Both the position numbers and the translations under genes were made by a program. Under the pieces are notes generated by a model that had not been told where the DNA came from, made no database searches, and saw only the letters and a program-made list of their open reading frames with translations. A DNA stretch of 6,126 bases, from NCBI GenBank assembly GCA_009777685.1, contig WRLJ01000109.1:1-6126 (forward strand), written 5' to 3'. The first letter of the stretch is position 1. Each line of letters begins with the position of its first letter. This document shows positions 1 to 5,972 of this stretch, in pieces. This DNA comes from Oscillospiraceae bacterium (GTDB lineage: Bacteria; Bacillota; Clostridia; Oscillospirales; UBA929).

Positions 1-46
1 ATATATGGCGTCCCTACGCATACGTCATGTTAGGGCACAAACCTTT

Positions 47-223
47 GTAGGGGCGGCAATCTGCCGCCCGTGTTTGCCCATGCACCCCGTTCGCCCCCAA
101 CCGCACAAACCGTAGGGCGCGACGCCCCCGGCGCGCCGTGGGTTTTCCGTGCGTCTGCACATTCAACAATACCCGTAATCATCCATCCATCGGCAACCAC
201 GGGCGGCAGATTGCCGCCCCTAC
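47..223. repeat. Nested inverted repeat bounded by two REP-like hairpins
   Basis: Positions 47-72 and 198-223 are perfect 26-bp reverse complements. The match extends inward to 78 and 192 with one mismatch. Each arm is itself a hairpin: 51-58 pairs with 62-69 (loop ATC) and 201-208 pairs with 212-219 (loop GAT), both with stem GGGCGGCA/TGCCGCCC. An outer pair, GCGTCCCTAC at 8-17 and GTAGGGACGC at 239-248, flanks the arms, so the whole block resembles a BIME or a small MITE of about 240 bp. Similar GTAGGGGCGGC palindromes recur between genes in Clostridia-type genomes; that is general recall, not a search. No transposase or target-site duplication is visible. Confidence 0.8.
112..137. repeat. 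GC-rich palindrome inside the nested repeat
   Basis: GGCGCG at 116-121 can pair with CGCGCC at 132-137. Alternatively GGGCG at 115-119 pairs with CGCCC at 123-127. The segment starts with GTAGGGCG, echoing the GTAGGG start of the neighbouring palindromes, so it is probably another member of the same group of short intergenic repeats. No function can be assigned. Confidence 0.45.
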
Positions 224-242
224 GGGGTTTCATGCCCTGTAG

Positions 243-261
243 GGACGCACTGTGTGCGTCC
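243..261. repeat. Short palindromic hairpin
   Basis: GGACGCAC (243-250) and GTGCGTCC (254-261) form an 8-bp stem with a 3-nt loop. It follows directly on a GTAG start at 239, as the other repeats here do. It overlaps the start of the short tandem repeats at 257-310. Confidence 0.6.
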
Positions 262-310
262 GCCGTTCCCCTAAACGTCCGTCCGTTTCCCAAAACGTCC
301 GCCGTTTCCC
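257..310. repeat. Three degenerate tandem copies of a CGTCCGccGTTTCCC unit
   Basis: Three near-identical copies lie at 257-270, 276-291 and 296-310, with a period of about 19-20 bp and A-rich spacers (CTAAA, AAAA). The copies differ by one-base indels. This is too short and irregular for a CRISPR array and could be a degenerate minisatellite. No gene overlaps it convincingly. Confidence 0.6.
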
Positions 311-337
311 GCGCCGGGTGCGTTGGGGACGTTTTGC

Positions 338-359
338 GGGACGCGAAGGGCCGCGTCCC
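338..359. repeat. Short palindromic hairpin
   Basis: GGGACGCG (338-345) pairs with CGCGTCCC (352-359) over a 6-nt loop. It is followed by CCTAC, the reverse complement of the GTAGG start seen in the other repeats of this block, so it probably belongs to the same repeat cluster in the opposite orientation. Confidence 0.6.
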
Positions 360-366
360 CTACGAT

Positions 367-395
367 CGTCATTGCGGGCTTGCCCCGCAATGACG
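367..395. repeat. 12-bp stem REP-like palindrome downstream of the GH2 gene
   Basis: Positions 367-378 and 384-395 form a perfect 12-bp stem (CGTCATTGCGGG and its complement) with a 5-nt loop. It lies about 40 nt beyond the GH2 stop codon. It could stabilise the 3' end of that transcript or end it with Rho, but neither strand has a U-run after the stem, so it is not a good intrinsic terminator. CGTCATTGCGGG-type palindromes are common dispersed repeats in many bacterial genomes (general recall). Confidence 0.7.
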
Positions 396-433
396 AAAAC
401 AGGGTTTTGCCCCCCCCCGCCCGGTTTCTCCGG

Positions 434-3400
434 TTAGCTGAATTCCACCCACTCCAGGTCCATCTCGCAGCCCGGCAGGAATACCAGCGTCACCGTGTTC
501 GGGCCGTATACCCGCCCGGGCAGGCCGAACGGCGCCTCGGTGTACGCCTCCGCGCCGGGGACGTCGAGCATGTGGGTAATCACGCCGTCCGGCCCGTCAA
601 AGTCGAGCCGGACGGCGTTTTTCGTCAGGCGCGAGCGCTGGCGCAGCGTGATCCTTGACGCGCCGCCGCCGCCGAAGTCCATGTCCTGATAGGTGATGGA
701 CACATTGTTGCCGATGCCCTCCACCGCGCGCCCGCGCACGGTGAAGGCGTCGCCGTACAGGCCGTCGCTATCGGCGGCGTACAGCCGCGCGAAGGCCTTT
801 TCCTGCCGGGTAAACCGGAAGCCCTTGATGTGGACCTTCCGGCGGAAGACCAGACAGAGCGTTGTCACCCCGCGCAGGCGGCGCGGCAGGGTGTAGGTCA
901 CGTCAATATACGTGTTCCAGACCGAGCCCTTGTCGTAATACGCCGTATACAGCTTCTCGCCGCCCTCCAGCGGCATCCCTTCCCAAAGCTCAAACTCGAA
1001 GGGGTCCCCCGACAGCGGGAACAGCCCCAGCGTGATCTCATCGGAGCCGAAGGGGCCGAAGTCCAGGCCCGCAAATCCCACGTGCGTCTCCTCGCCCTCG
1101 CGCAGGGTCGCCGCGCCGCGCTCGTTGCCGCCGCCGGGGGTGACGTTGCTGGCGTTGTACAGGCCGCCCGAGAGGAACGAATACGGGTCCATAAACGGCC
1201 GCCCGTAACCTGTGAAGGTCATTTCGAGCAGGCTGATCAGCGAAACGTGGCCGCGCCCGTTTTTCGTCATGCAGCGCACATAGACCGTGCCGTCGCCTTT
1301 GGGGGTGACGGCGGCGCTCCGCCCGTCGTCTGAGACGCGCAGCTCTCCCAGCGGGCTGTCGATGCCGCCCGCGTCGGTCAGCCGCCATTGCAGGTCGCGG
1401 TAGGAGGCGTTCGAGGGGTGCGGCTCGGCCCTGACCTCCCAGCCGTCGGCGATCAGCTCGATCTTGCGGATGGGGATATCGCTCCCGTCCGGCTCCAGAA
1501 GAAGGCGCGGCTCCGCGTCCCCGCCGCGCCGCACGATGGCCAGCAGCTTGCCGCTGAACAGCCGGCGGCTGTCCGCGTGGTAGGAGTCATAATCCGACGA
1601 GTCGCCGTTATCCAGAGCCAGCAGCGTCCCGCCCTCCGCGCGGACGCGGACGCGGTGGTTGGCGTTTTCCACGGGTCTGCCCCGCGCGTCGGCGGCGGTG
1701 ACGGTGAAAAAGTCCAGCTCCCCGTAAGTCTCCCGTTCGGTCCGCAGCGATACCGCGTCGCCGAAGGAGGCGCGCTCCATGACGGCGGCGGGCGCGCCGG
1801 TTTCGTCATAGGCGACCGCCTGCAGGACGCCGGGGCGGTAGGGAACCTGCCAGCTGGCGACCCACCGGCCCGTCAGCTCCGCCTCCCCGATTTTCTCCCC
1901 GTCCAGGAACAGCGCCGCGCGCGGCGCGTTGGAGCAGACGCGCACGTCGATCAGCTGGCCCGGCGAGAAATCCCAGTACGGATAGACATGCACGAACGGA
2001 TCGGCGGCAGGGTCCGTCCACGCGGCCTTGAAGAGATAGTACGAGTCCTTGGGGAAGCCCGCCGTGTCGGCGTGGCCGAAATACGAGTTCTTGGTGTGGT
2101 ACGGCGTCGGCTCGCCCAGATAGTCCAGCCCGGACCAGACAAACTGCCCCAGCGAGAACGGCGCGCCGAAGTCCTCGCGGATGCACGCCTCCACGTTTTT
2201 CGCGCCCCAGCTGGTGGCGCTGTTGCCCAGGGCGGAGCATTGCAGGTCGTCGTCGGCCAGCGTGGCCTTGGACAGCGGGAAATGGTAGACGCCGCGGCTC
2301 TGCACGGTGGAGCCGGTCTCGCCGCCGTAGATCACCCAGTCCGGATGCGCCGCGTGGTGGGCGGCGTAGAGGGTTTCCGCATAGTTATAGCCGATGATTT
2401 TGATCACGTCGGCGCACCGCTGCGTGTTGGGCCACGGCATATAGTTGGAGCAGAGCGTGGGCGGGGCGTGTCCCTTGGGGTCATGCGCCCGGACCAGCGC
2501 CATCAGGCGGCGCAGGGTCGCCTCGCCGTCCGCCGCGTCGATGTGCGTGTCGTGGATTTCGTTGCCCACGCTCCAGAGAATCACGCTGGGGCGGTTGCGG
2601 TCGCGCCGGATCCAGGAGGCGGCGTCCCGCTCGACCCAGGCGTTGAAGTACCGCGCGTAGTCGCCCGGCGTCTTGGGGCGCGTCCAGATATCGGTCAGCT
2701 CGCTCATCACCAGAAAGCCCATCTCGTCGCACAGGTCCATAAAGGCCGCCGCCGGGGGATTGTGCGCCGTGCGGACGGCGTTGACGCCCATGCCGCGCAT
2801 GATGTCCAGCTGCCGCCGCGCCGCGTCCTTGTCAAACGCCGCGCCCAGGGCGCCCAGATCGTGGTGCAGGCACACGCCCTTTAGCTTGAGGGGCCGCCCG
2901 TTGAGGAAAAAGCCCCGGTCGGGCGTAAACTCCGCGCGCCGGAAGCCGAAGCGCGTGTCGGCGGTATCCTCCGCGCGCCCGTCCACCATCAGCTCCGAGC
3001 GCAGGGTATACAGGTGCGGGCGGTCAATATCCCATTCCTCGATGCCGCCGCCGCCCTCCGCGTCCAGGAGACTGTGGCGGACTTCGTAGGGCCGCCCGTC
3101 CGTGACCGCCTCCACCTCCGCCTCCCAGGTCCACGCGCCGTCCCGGTACGCCGTTGAGATGTAAATGCCGTCCGTCTTGAAGTGGCAGGCGTTGCGCGTG
3201 ACCAGCCGCACGTCGCGGTAAATCCCGGCCCCGGTGTACCAGCGGGCGCTTTGCCCGTCGTACTGGACCGTCAGCAGCAGCGTGTTCGGCCCGTCGCGGC
3301 GGATTAAATCCGTGATGTCATGCTCAAAGGCCGTGTAGCCGTATTTCCATTCCCCGGCCGGCTGTCCGTTGACGTACAGCGCGCTGTCCATATACACGCC

Positions 3401-3598
3401 GTCAAAGCGCAGGCTCAGGCGCTGTCTGGGTCTGAGGAAGCCGGCGTCCAGCTCTCGTATGTAGCGGCCTTCGCCGCTTTCATAGAAGCTGTTCGCGTCC
3501 CCGATCCGCCAGTCATGGGGAATGCGGACGGGGCGGAAGTCCTCCGACGGGGCAAGCGCGAAGCGCCAGCCGTGGTTGAGCGATTGGATATCCGGCAT
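434..3598 (-). CDS. Glycoside hydrolase family 2, beta-galactosidase-like, with C-terminal CBM6-like modules
   Basis: The product (1054 aa) should be a cytoplasmic retaining beta-glycosidase cleaving terminal beta-galactose or a related sugar; no signal peptide is seen. Residues 1-135 are the sugar-binding sandwich domain, ending in the WYTGAGIYRDV motif (120-130). A short Ig-like domain spans about 140-222. The TIM barrel (about 225-530) carries HHDLGALGAAF (245-255), the GH2 signature VRTAHNPP (275-282), acid/base Glu347 in WSVGNE, and probable nucleophile Glu427 in YGGETGS. FVWSGLDYLGEPTPY (486-500) leads into a DUF4982-like domain (about 530-610) and a GH2 C-terminal Ig-like domain (about 615-692). 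Another Ig-like stretch (about 715-795) and two CBM6-like jelly rolls (about 800-930 and 935-1054) follow. The start at 3598 has AAAGGAGG 7 nt upstream; the in-frame ATG 51 nt earlier abuts a terminator and has no ribosome site. Exact substrate is uncertain: beta-galactosidase is likeliest, beta-glucuronidase possible. Confidence 0.93.
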   Translation of the reverse strand: MPDIQSLNHGWRFALAPSEDFRPVRIPHDWRIGDANSFYESGEGRYIRELDAGFLRPRQRLSLRFDGVYMDSALYVNGQPAGEWKYGYTAFEHDITDLIRRDGPNTLLLTVQYDGQSARWYTGAGIYRDVRLVTRNACHFKTDGIYISTAYRDGAWTWEAEVEAVTDGRPYEVRHSLLDAEGGGGIEEWDIDRPHLYTLRSELMVDGRAEDTADTRFGFRRAEFTPDRGFFLNGRPLKLKGVCLHHDLGALGAAFDKDAARRQLDIMRGMGVNAVRTAHNPPAAAFMDLCDEMGFLVMSELTDIWTRPKTPGDYARYFNAWVERDAASWIRRDRNRPSVILWSVGNEIHDTHIDAADGEATLRRLMALVRAHDPKGHAPPTLCSNYMPWPNTQRCADVIKIIGYNYAETLYAAHHAAHPDWVIYGGETGSTVQSRGVYHFPLSKATLADDDLQCSALGNSATSWGAKNVEACIREDFGAPFSLGQFVWSGLDYLGEPTPYHTKNSYFGHADTAGFPKDSYYLFKAAWTDPAADPFVHVYPYWDFSPGQLIDVRVCSNAPRAALFLDGEKIGEAELTGRWVASWQVPYRPGVLQAVAYDETGAPAAVMERASFGDAVSLRTERETYGELDFFTVTAADARGRPVENANHRVRVRAEGGTLLALDNGDSSDYDSYHADSRRLFSGKLLAIVRRGGDAEPRLLLEPDGSDIPIRKIELIADGWEVRAEPHPSNASYRDLQWRLTDAGGIDSPLGELRVSDDGRSAAVTPKGDGTVYVRCMTKNGRGHVSLISLLEMTFTGYGRPFMDPYSFLSGGLYNASNVTPGGGNERGAATLREGEETHVGFAGLDFGPFGSDEITLGLFPLSGDPFEFELWEGMPLEGGEKLYTAYYDKGSVWNTYIDVTYTLPRRLRGVTTLCLVFRRKVHIKGFRFTRQEKAFARLYAADSDGLYGDAFTVRGRAVEGIGNNVSITYQDMDFGGGGASRITLRQRSRLTKNAVRLDFDGPDGVITHMLDVPGAEAYTEAPFGLPGRVYGPNTVTLVFLPGCEMDLEWVEFS

Positions 3599-3606
3599 CT
3601 GGGACC

Positions 3607-3612
3607 CTCCTT
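3607..3612 (-). promoter_or_regulatory. Ribosome binding site deciding the GH2 start
   Basis: The minus strand reads AAAGGAGGGTCCCAG followed by ATG. The GGAGG core sits 7 nt before the ATG at 3598, which is close to ideal. This selects the MPDIQSLNHGWRF start over the upstream in-frame ATG at 3649, and MPDIQSLNHGWRF also fits the usual N-terminus of GH2 enzymes. Confidence 0.85.
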
Positions 3613-3620
3613 TAGCTTGA

Positions 3621-3636
3621 GGCCGGCAAAGCGGCC
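3621..3636 (-). other. Small hairpin in the GH2 5' untranslated region
   Basis: GGCCG (3621-3625) and CGGCC (3632-3636) form a 5-bp GC stem with a 6-nt loop. It lies between the -10-like TATAAA and the GH2 ribosome site. It might protect the 5' end of the mRNA, but it is short and could be chance in GC-rich DNA. Confidence 0.3.
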
Positions 3637-3638
3637 CT

Positions 3639-3667
3639 TTTATAGGCATAAAAACGCTGGCGGCAGA
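3639..3667 (-). promoter_or_regulatory. Possible weak promoter for GH2
   Basis: A TATAAA (-10-like) hexamer lies at 3644-3639 on the minus strand, just after the U-run of the upstream terminator. No good -35 is present: the best hexamer at 16-nt spacing (CTGCCG) matches only 3 of 6 consensus bases and lies inside the terminator stem. GH2 may rely on this weak promoter, on an activator, or on readthrough from the PII gene. Confidence 0.3.
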
Positions 3668-3683
3668 GAAATCTGCCGCCGCG
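3650..3683 (-). terminator. Rho-independent terminator of the DUF1538-PII operon
   Basis: On the minus strand GGCGGCAGA, loop TTTC and TCTGCCGCC form a perfect 9-bp stem (3659-3680). Three outer pairs (3655-3657 with 3681-3683, one bulged base) extend it, and five U (3654-3650) follow. It lies 17 nt after the PII stop codon. CCGCGG at 3679-3684 can alternatively pair with CCGCGG at 3693-3698, which would disrupt the base of the stem, so a competing structure is possible. Confidence 0.85.
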
Positions 3684-3700
3684 GGGACCGGGCCGCGGTT

Positions 3701-4345
3701 TCAGTGCAGCCCGTACACCTCGTCCACGTCCAGGACAAACAATATGCCGTTGTGCGGCTCGTCGATCTTCAGGCGCTCCCGGATCGACTCGACGATCGCA
3801 TCCTTCAGGTCGTTCTTTGTGATGATGAAGACTTCTTCCCGTTCCGGCTCGATTTCCATGGAGAAGAACCGCTCCACCTCATGACTGCCCGCGCCTCTGG
3901 CGTTGATGATCGTGCCGCCCCTCGAGCCGACCCGGTTGGCGGCGTCGATCACGTCCTCCGCCTTGCCCTTCTCGACGACCACATATATGATGTTATACAT
4001 GCTTTTCCCCTCCACGGCGTTTTCTGAAGTGTTTCCGGGCTCGCTCCCGCTGTACAGGACCTCGGATATGGCGTGGGAGAACGCGATCCCGTGATGCGGC
4101 TTTTCAAACTCCATATACTCGCTGATGCCCTTTAGGGCCGCGGAGGCCGTTTTGCTCTCCGCGACCATCGTGACGACTTCCTTGCGCACCTCGTTGAGCG
4201 CCAGAAATTCCAGCAGGCGGCTGTTTACGGTCCCCCTGCCGATGGATATGGTCCCTCTGGTGATGCCATACTTTTCGGCGTGCCTTAAAAGCCTGGAGGC
4301 ATCGTTCATGTTGACCACGCAACAGATCAGACTATACCTCGCCAT
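3701..4345 (-). CDS. Tandem-duplicated PII-like regulatory protein
   Basis: The product (214 aa) is about twice the usual PII length of roughly 112 aa and appears to hold two ferredoxin-like PII domains, residues about 3-100 and 117-212, joined by a polar linker (100-115). Each domain has the family layout: an N-terminal strand (YSLICCVV; YNIIYVVV), a helix, a GT-[IS] strand before the loop (GTISIGRGT at 31-39; GGTIINARGAG at 143-153), and a C-terminal motif (KPHHGIAFSHAISEV at 82-96; EPHNGILFVLDVDEV at 196-210). The last resembles the end of GlnB, but the Lys/Gly-rich B-loop that grips ATP phosphates there is not conserved, and neither loop contains a tyrosine for uridylylation. It is probably cytoplasmic and membrane-associated. 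Its start overlaps the end of the DUF1538 gene by 14 nt, so translation is probably coupled and that protein is the likely partner. A GAGGTG ribosome site lies 10 nt before the ATG. Confidence 0.87.
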   Translation of the reverse strand: MARYSLICCVVNMNDASRLLRHAEKYGITRGTISIGRGTVNSRLLEFLALNEVRKEVVTMVAESKTASAALKGISEYMEFEKPHHGIAFSHAISEVLYSGSEPGNTSENAVEGKSMYNIIYVVVEKGKAEDVIDAANRVGSRGGTIINARGAGSHEVERFFSMEIEPEREEVFIITKNDLKDAIVESIRERLKIDEPHNGILFVLDVDEVYGLH

Positions 4346-5834
4346 TGGGTTTCCGCACCTCTCTCCTTTTGGTCTTGTGCTTATAAATCAAGCCCAGTAT
4401 TTGCAGCGCGATGACCGGCATCAGCGTCACCAGGGCGATCACCCCGAAGGAATCGGCCAGTACGTTGGAGTGCTCCAGCGCCTCGGACGCGCCCTGCGCG
4501 AAGGCCAGCACAAACGTGACCGTCATCGGGCCGGACGCCACCGCGCCCGAGTCAAAGGCAATGCCCGCGAACATCTTGGGCGTGAAGAAGAACACCAGGA
4601 TAAACACGATCAAAAACCCGGGCAGCAGATAGTGCCAGAACATCAGGCCGTCCACCACGATCCTCAGCATGGACAGCCCGACGGCGGACGCCACGCCTAT
4701 GGCCAGAAACAGCAGGACCGTTTTGCGCTTGATGTACCCGTTGGTCACGTCCTCGATCTGATGGGTCAGAACATAGACGGCCGGCTCCGTCAGAATCACG
4801 AGCAGTCCCAGAACAAAGGCCAGCCCCACCAGCAGAAAGCGGTTATCCAGCATAGCCAGGCTGTGCCCGATGATGTTGCCCACGTTCATGAATCCGGCGT
4901 GTACGCCGACGAAGAACAGGACCAGCCCGATATACACATAGACAAAACCGAGGAACATCCGCCGGAACGATTTCCGCGGCAGGTGAAACTTGAACCTTTG
5001 GAACACCACGAGCATCACGAGGATCGGAAGCAGGGCCAGCGCCGTTTCCAGCGCCACGACCGGGATATCCGCGATAAACGGGCCGAACAGGGAATCGGTG
5101 TCGATGTGGTCCATCTCCAGGACGCCGGTGACGCCGTCGGTCCGGAAAAACAAATTCAGCGCCAGAACGCCGATGACCGCGCCCGAAGCCATGACCCCCA
5201 CCAGCCCGAAGCTGTCCTCCTCCGCGGAGCGGCTGTCTCTCCGCATCGCGGCCAGACCCACGGACAGCGCCAGCACAAGAGGAACGGTGACCGCGCCCGT
5301 CGCCGCGCCGGAGGCGTCAAACGCGATGGCCATCATGTCCGGGGAGGCGAAAACGGACATCACGGCCGCCAAACCGTATATGATCAGCATCAGCACCGGC
5401 AGGGAAAAGCCCTTGACGATCCGGATGATTCCGAGCGTCAGCAGCATCCCCGCGCCCGCCGCGACCGCGGTGCGAATGGCAATGGGTGAAATCAAGCCGC
5501 CGGATACGGAGGACACCTGGGAGGCCAGCACCGCCACGTCCGGCTCGGCAAAATTGATAAAAAAGCCCAGCGCCAGGCCGACGGCGACAATAAACAGCAA
5601 TTTGTTGGATTTCAGGAACGTCATGCCCATATTGGAGCCGAGCGGCAGGATACCGATATCGACGCCGAACAGAAGGACGGACAGCCCAGCTGTGATGGCC
5701 AGCGCGCCGAGGAGAAACTGAAGGAACGACACCCCCGGCAGGGGCGCGAGGGTAAAATTCAGGATCGTGACAAAAATGACGACCGGCGCGACCGCGATAG
5801 AAACCTCTTTGAACTTATTCAGCAAAACATTCAA
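4332..5834 (-). CDS. DUF1538 integral membrane protein, two fused repeats (putative cation/proton antiporter)
   Basis: The product (500 aa) is strongly hydrophobic with about a dozen candidate membrane segments. It contains two DUF1538 units, about 5-226 and 258-480. Paired motifs show the duplication: FAEPDVAVLASQ (95-106) with LTEPAVYVLTHQ (349-360); SPDMMAIAFDASGAATG (164-180) with TPKMFAGIAFDSGAVASG (418-435); DSFG at 207-210 and 461-464. The membrane-embedded Glu-Pro and Phe-Asp motifs are candidates for ion or proton binding. DUF1538 proteins UmpA and UmpB were reported, as I recall, to form a Na+(Li+,K+)/H+ antiporter in Halomonas; here the two units are in one chain. Transport by this protein is inferred. 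The start is TTG at 5834 with only a weak GGGG 8 nt upstream; an in-frame stop lies at 5873-5871 and the next in-frame ATG is far inside the conserved region, at residue 69. The N-terminus NVLLNKFKEV supports TTG. The Arg/Lys-rich tail (485-495) should be cytoplasmic. Confidence 0.9.
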   Translation of the reverse strand: MNVLLNKFKEVSIAVAPVVIFVTILNFTLAPLPGVSFLQFLLGALAITAGLSVLLFGVDIGILPLGSNMGMTFLKSNKLLFIVAVGLALGFFINFAEPDVAVLASQVSSVSGGLISPIAIRTAVAAGAGMLLTLGIIRIVKGFSLPVLMLIIYGLAAVMSVFASPDMMAIAFDASGAATGAVTVPLVLALSVGLAAMRRDSRSAEEDSFGLVGVMASGAVIGVLALNLFFRTDGVTGVLEMDHIDTDSLFGPFIADIPVVALETALALLPILVMLVVFQRFKFHLPRKSFRRMFLGFVYVYIGLVLFFVGVHAGFMNVGNIIGHSLAMLDNRFLLVGLAFVLGLLVILTEPAVYVLTHQIEDVTNGYIKRKTVLLFLAIGVASAVGLSMLRIVVDGLMFWHYLLPGFLIVFILVFFFTPKMFAGIAFDSGAVASGPMTVTFVLAFAQGASEALEHSNVLADSFGVIALVTLMPVIALQILGLIYKHKTKRREVRKPNGEV

Positions 5835-5851
5835 ATCATCAGCCCCGTCAT
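5831..5851 (-). other. Possible 6-codon leader ORF overlapping the DUF1538 start
   Basis: In another frame the minus strand has ATG at 5851, then Thr-Gly-Leu-Met-Ile, then TGA at 5833-5831. The TGA overlaps the TTG start of the DUF1538 gene (TTGA). This geometry could allow re-initiation at the TTG. It could also reflect a one-base error, since one extra T would fuse MTGLMI to the DUF1538 frame. There is no strong ribosome site before the ATG. Confidence 0.25.
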
Positions 5852-5922
5852 ACCCAAAATCAAAAACCGCTCACTCTTTCATTCAAACGGAAAACGGACG
5901 CGAAAACAAGAGATGCCTGTCG

Positions 5923-5934
5923 GACGGATCCGTC
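5923..5934. repeat. Perfect 12-bp palindrome
   Basis: GACGGATCCGTC is its own reverse complement. It sits in the leader about 140 nt downstream of the predicted transcription start. It could be a dimeric regulator site, where a roadblock would be the mode of action, or part of leader folding. Only one copy is visible. Confidence 0.4.
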
Positions 5935-5935
5935 A

Positions 5936-5972
5936 AGCGCGGCGGGGCAGGCGGCCTGCCCCGTGACGCGCT
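5936..5972. other. Strong leader stem-loop
   Basis: CGGGGCAGG (5943-5951) pairs perfectly with CCTGCCCCG (5955-5963) over a CGG loop. AGCGCG (5936-5941) pairs with CGCGCT (5967-5972) across a small asymmetric internal loop. This is the strongest hairpin in the leader. No U-run follows on either strand, so it is unlikely to be an intrinsic terminator. It may be a REP-like palindrome inserted in the leader or a regulatory RNA element. Confidence 0.6.

Larger units (their letters stand above)
1..433. other. Gene-free, repeat-rich intergenic region
   Basis: No credible coding region is visible. The open frames here run through the palindromes and tandem repeats, are biased to Arg, Pro and Ala, and have no clear ribosome site. 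The region holds at least six palindromes, a nested inverted repeat, a short tandem repeat and a run of nine C at 410-418 just after the GH2 stop. The gene to the left lies outside the window, so whether this is a convergent or co-directional gap is unknown. Confidence 0.7.

Noticed and set aside
257..310. Possible CRISPR array
   Set aside because: Three 14-16-nt degenerate copies with 4-5-nt A-rich gaps are far too short for repeats and spacers.
367..395. Intrinsic terminator for GH2
   Set aside because: The stem is strong, but no U-run follows on the minus strand (ATCGTAGGGG follows). It was kept only as a REP-like palindrome.
410..418. Run of nine C as a phase-variation tract
   Set aside because: It lies after the GH2 stop codon and outside any gene or promoter, so slippage would not switch a product.
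1388..2884. A 498-codon plus-strand open frame antisense to GH2
   Set aside because: It is a shadow of GC-rich codon use in the GH2 gene. Its product is rich in Arg, Val, Ala and Gly with no recognisable domain, while the opposite strand has clear catalytic motifs.
3599..3649. N-terminal extension of GH2 starting at ATG 3649
   Set aside because: That ATG directly follows the U-run of the upstream terminator and has no ribosome site. The extension (MPIKGPLCRPQAKGGSQ) is encoded by the hairpin and ribosome site region of the true start.
4125..5489. A 454-codon plus-strand open frame antisense to the DUF1538 gene
   Set aside because: The His, Gln, Arg and Asp-rich product is typical of a hydrophobic membrane-protein gene read backwards. 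No ribosome site or family resemblance is seen.
434..5834. A single three-gene operon including GH2
   Set aside because: A good terminator and a 102-nt gap separate the PII gene from GH2, and no functional link between a glycosidase and the DUF1538/PII pair is evident. Some readthrough remains possible.
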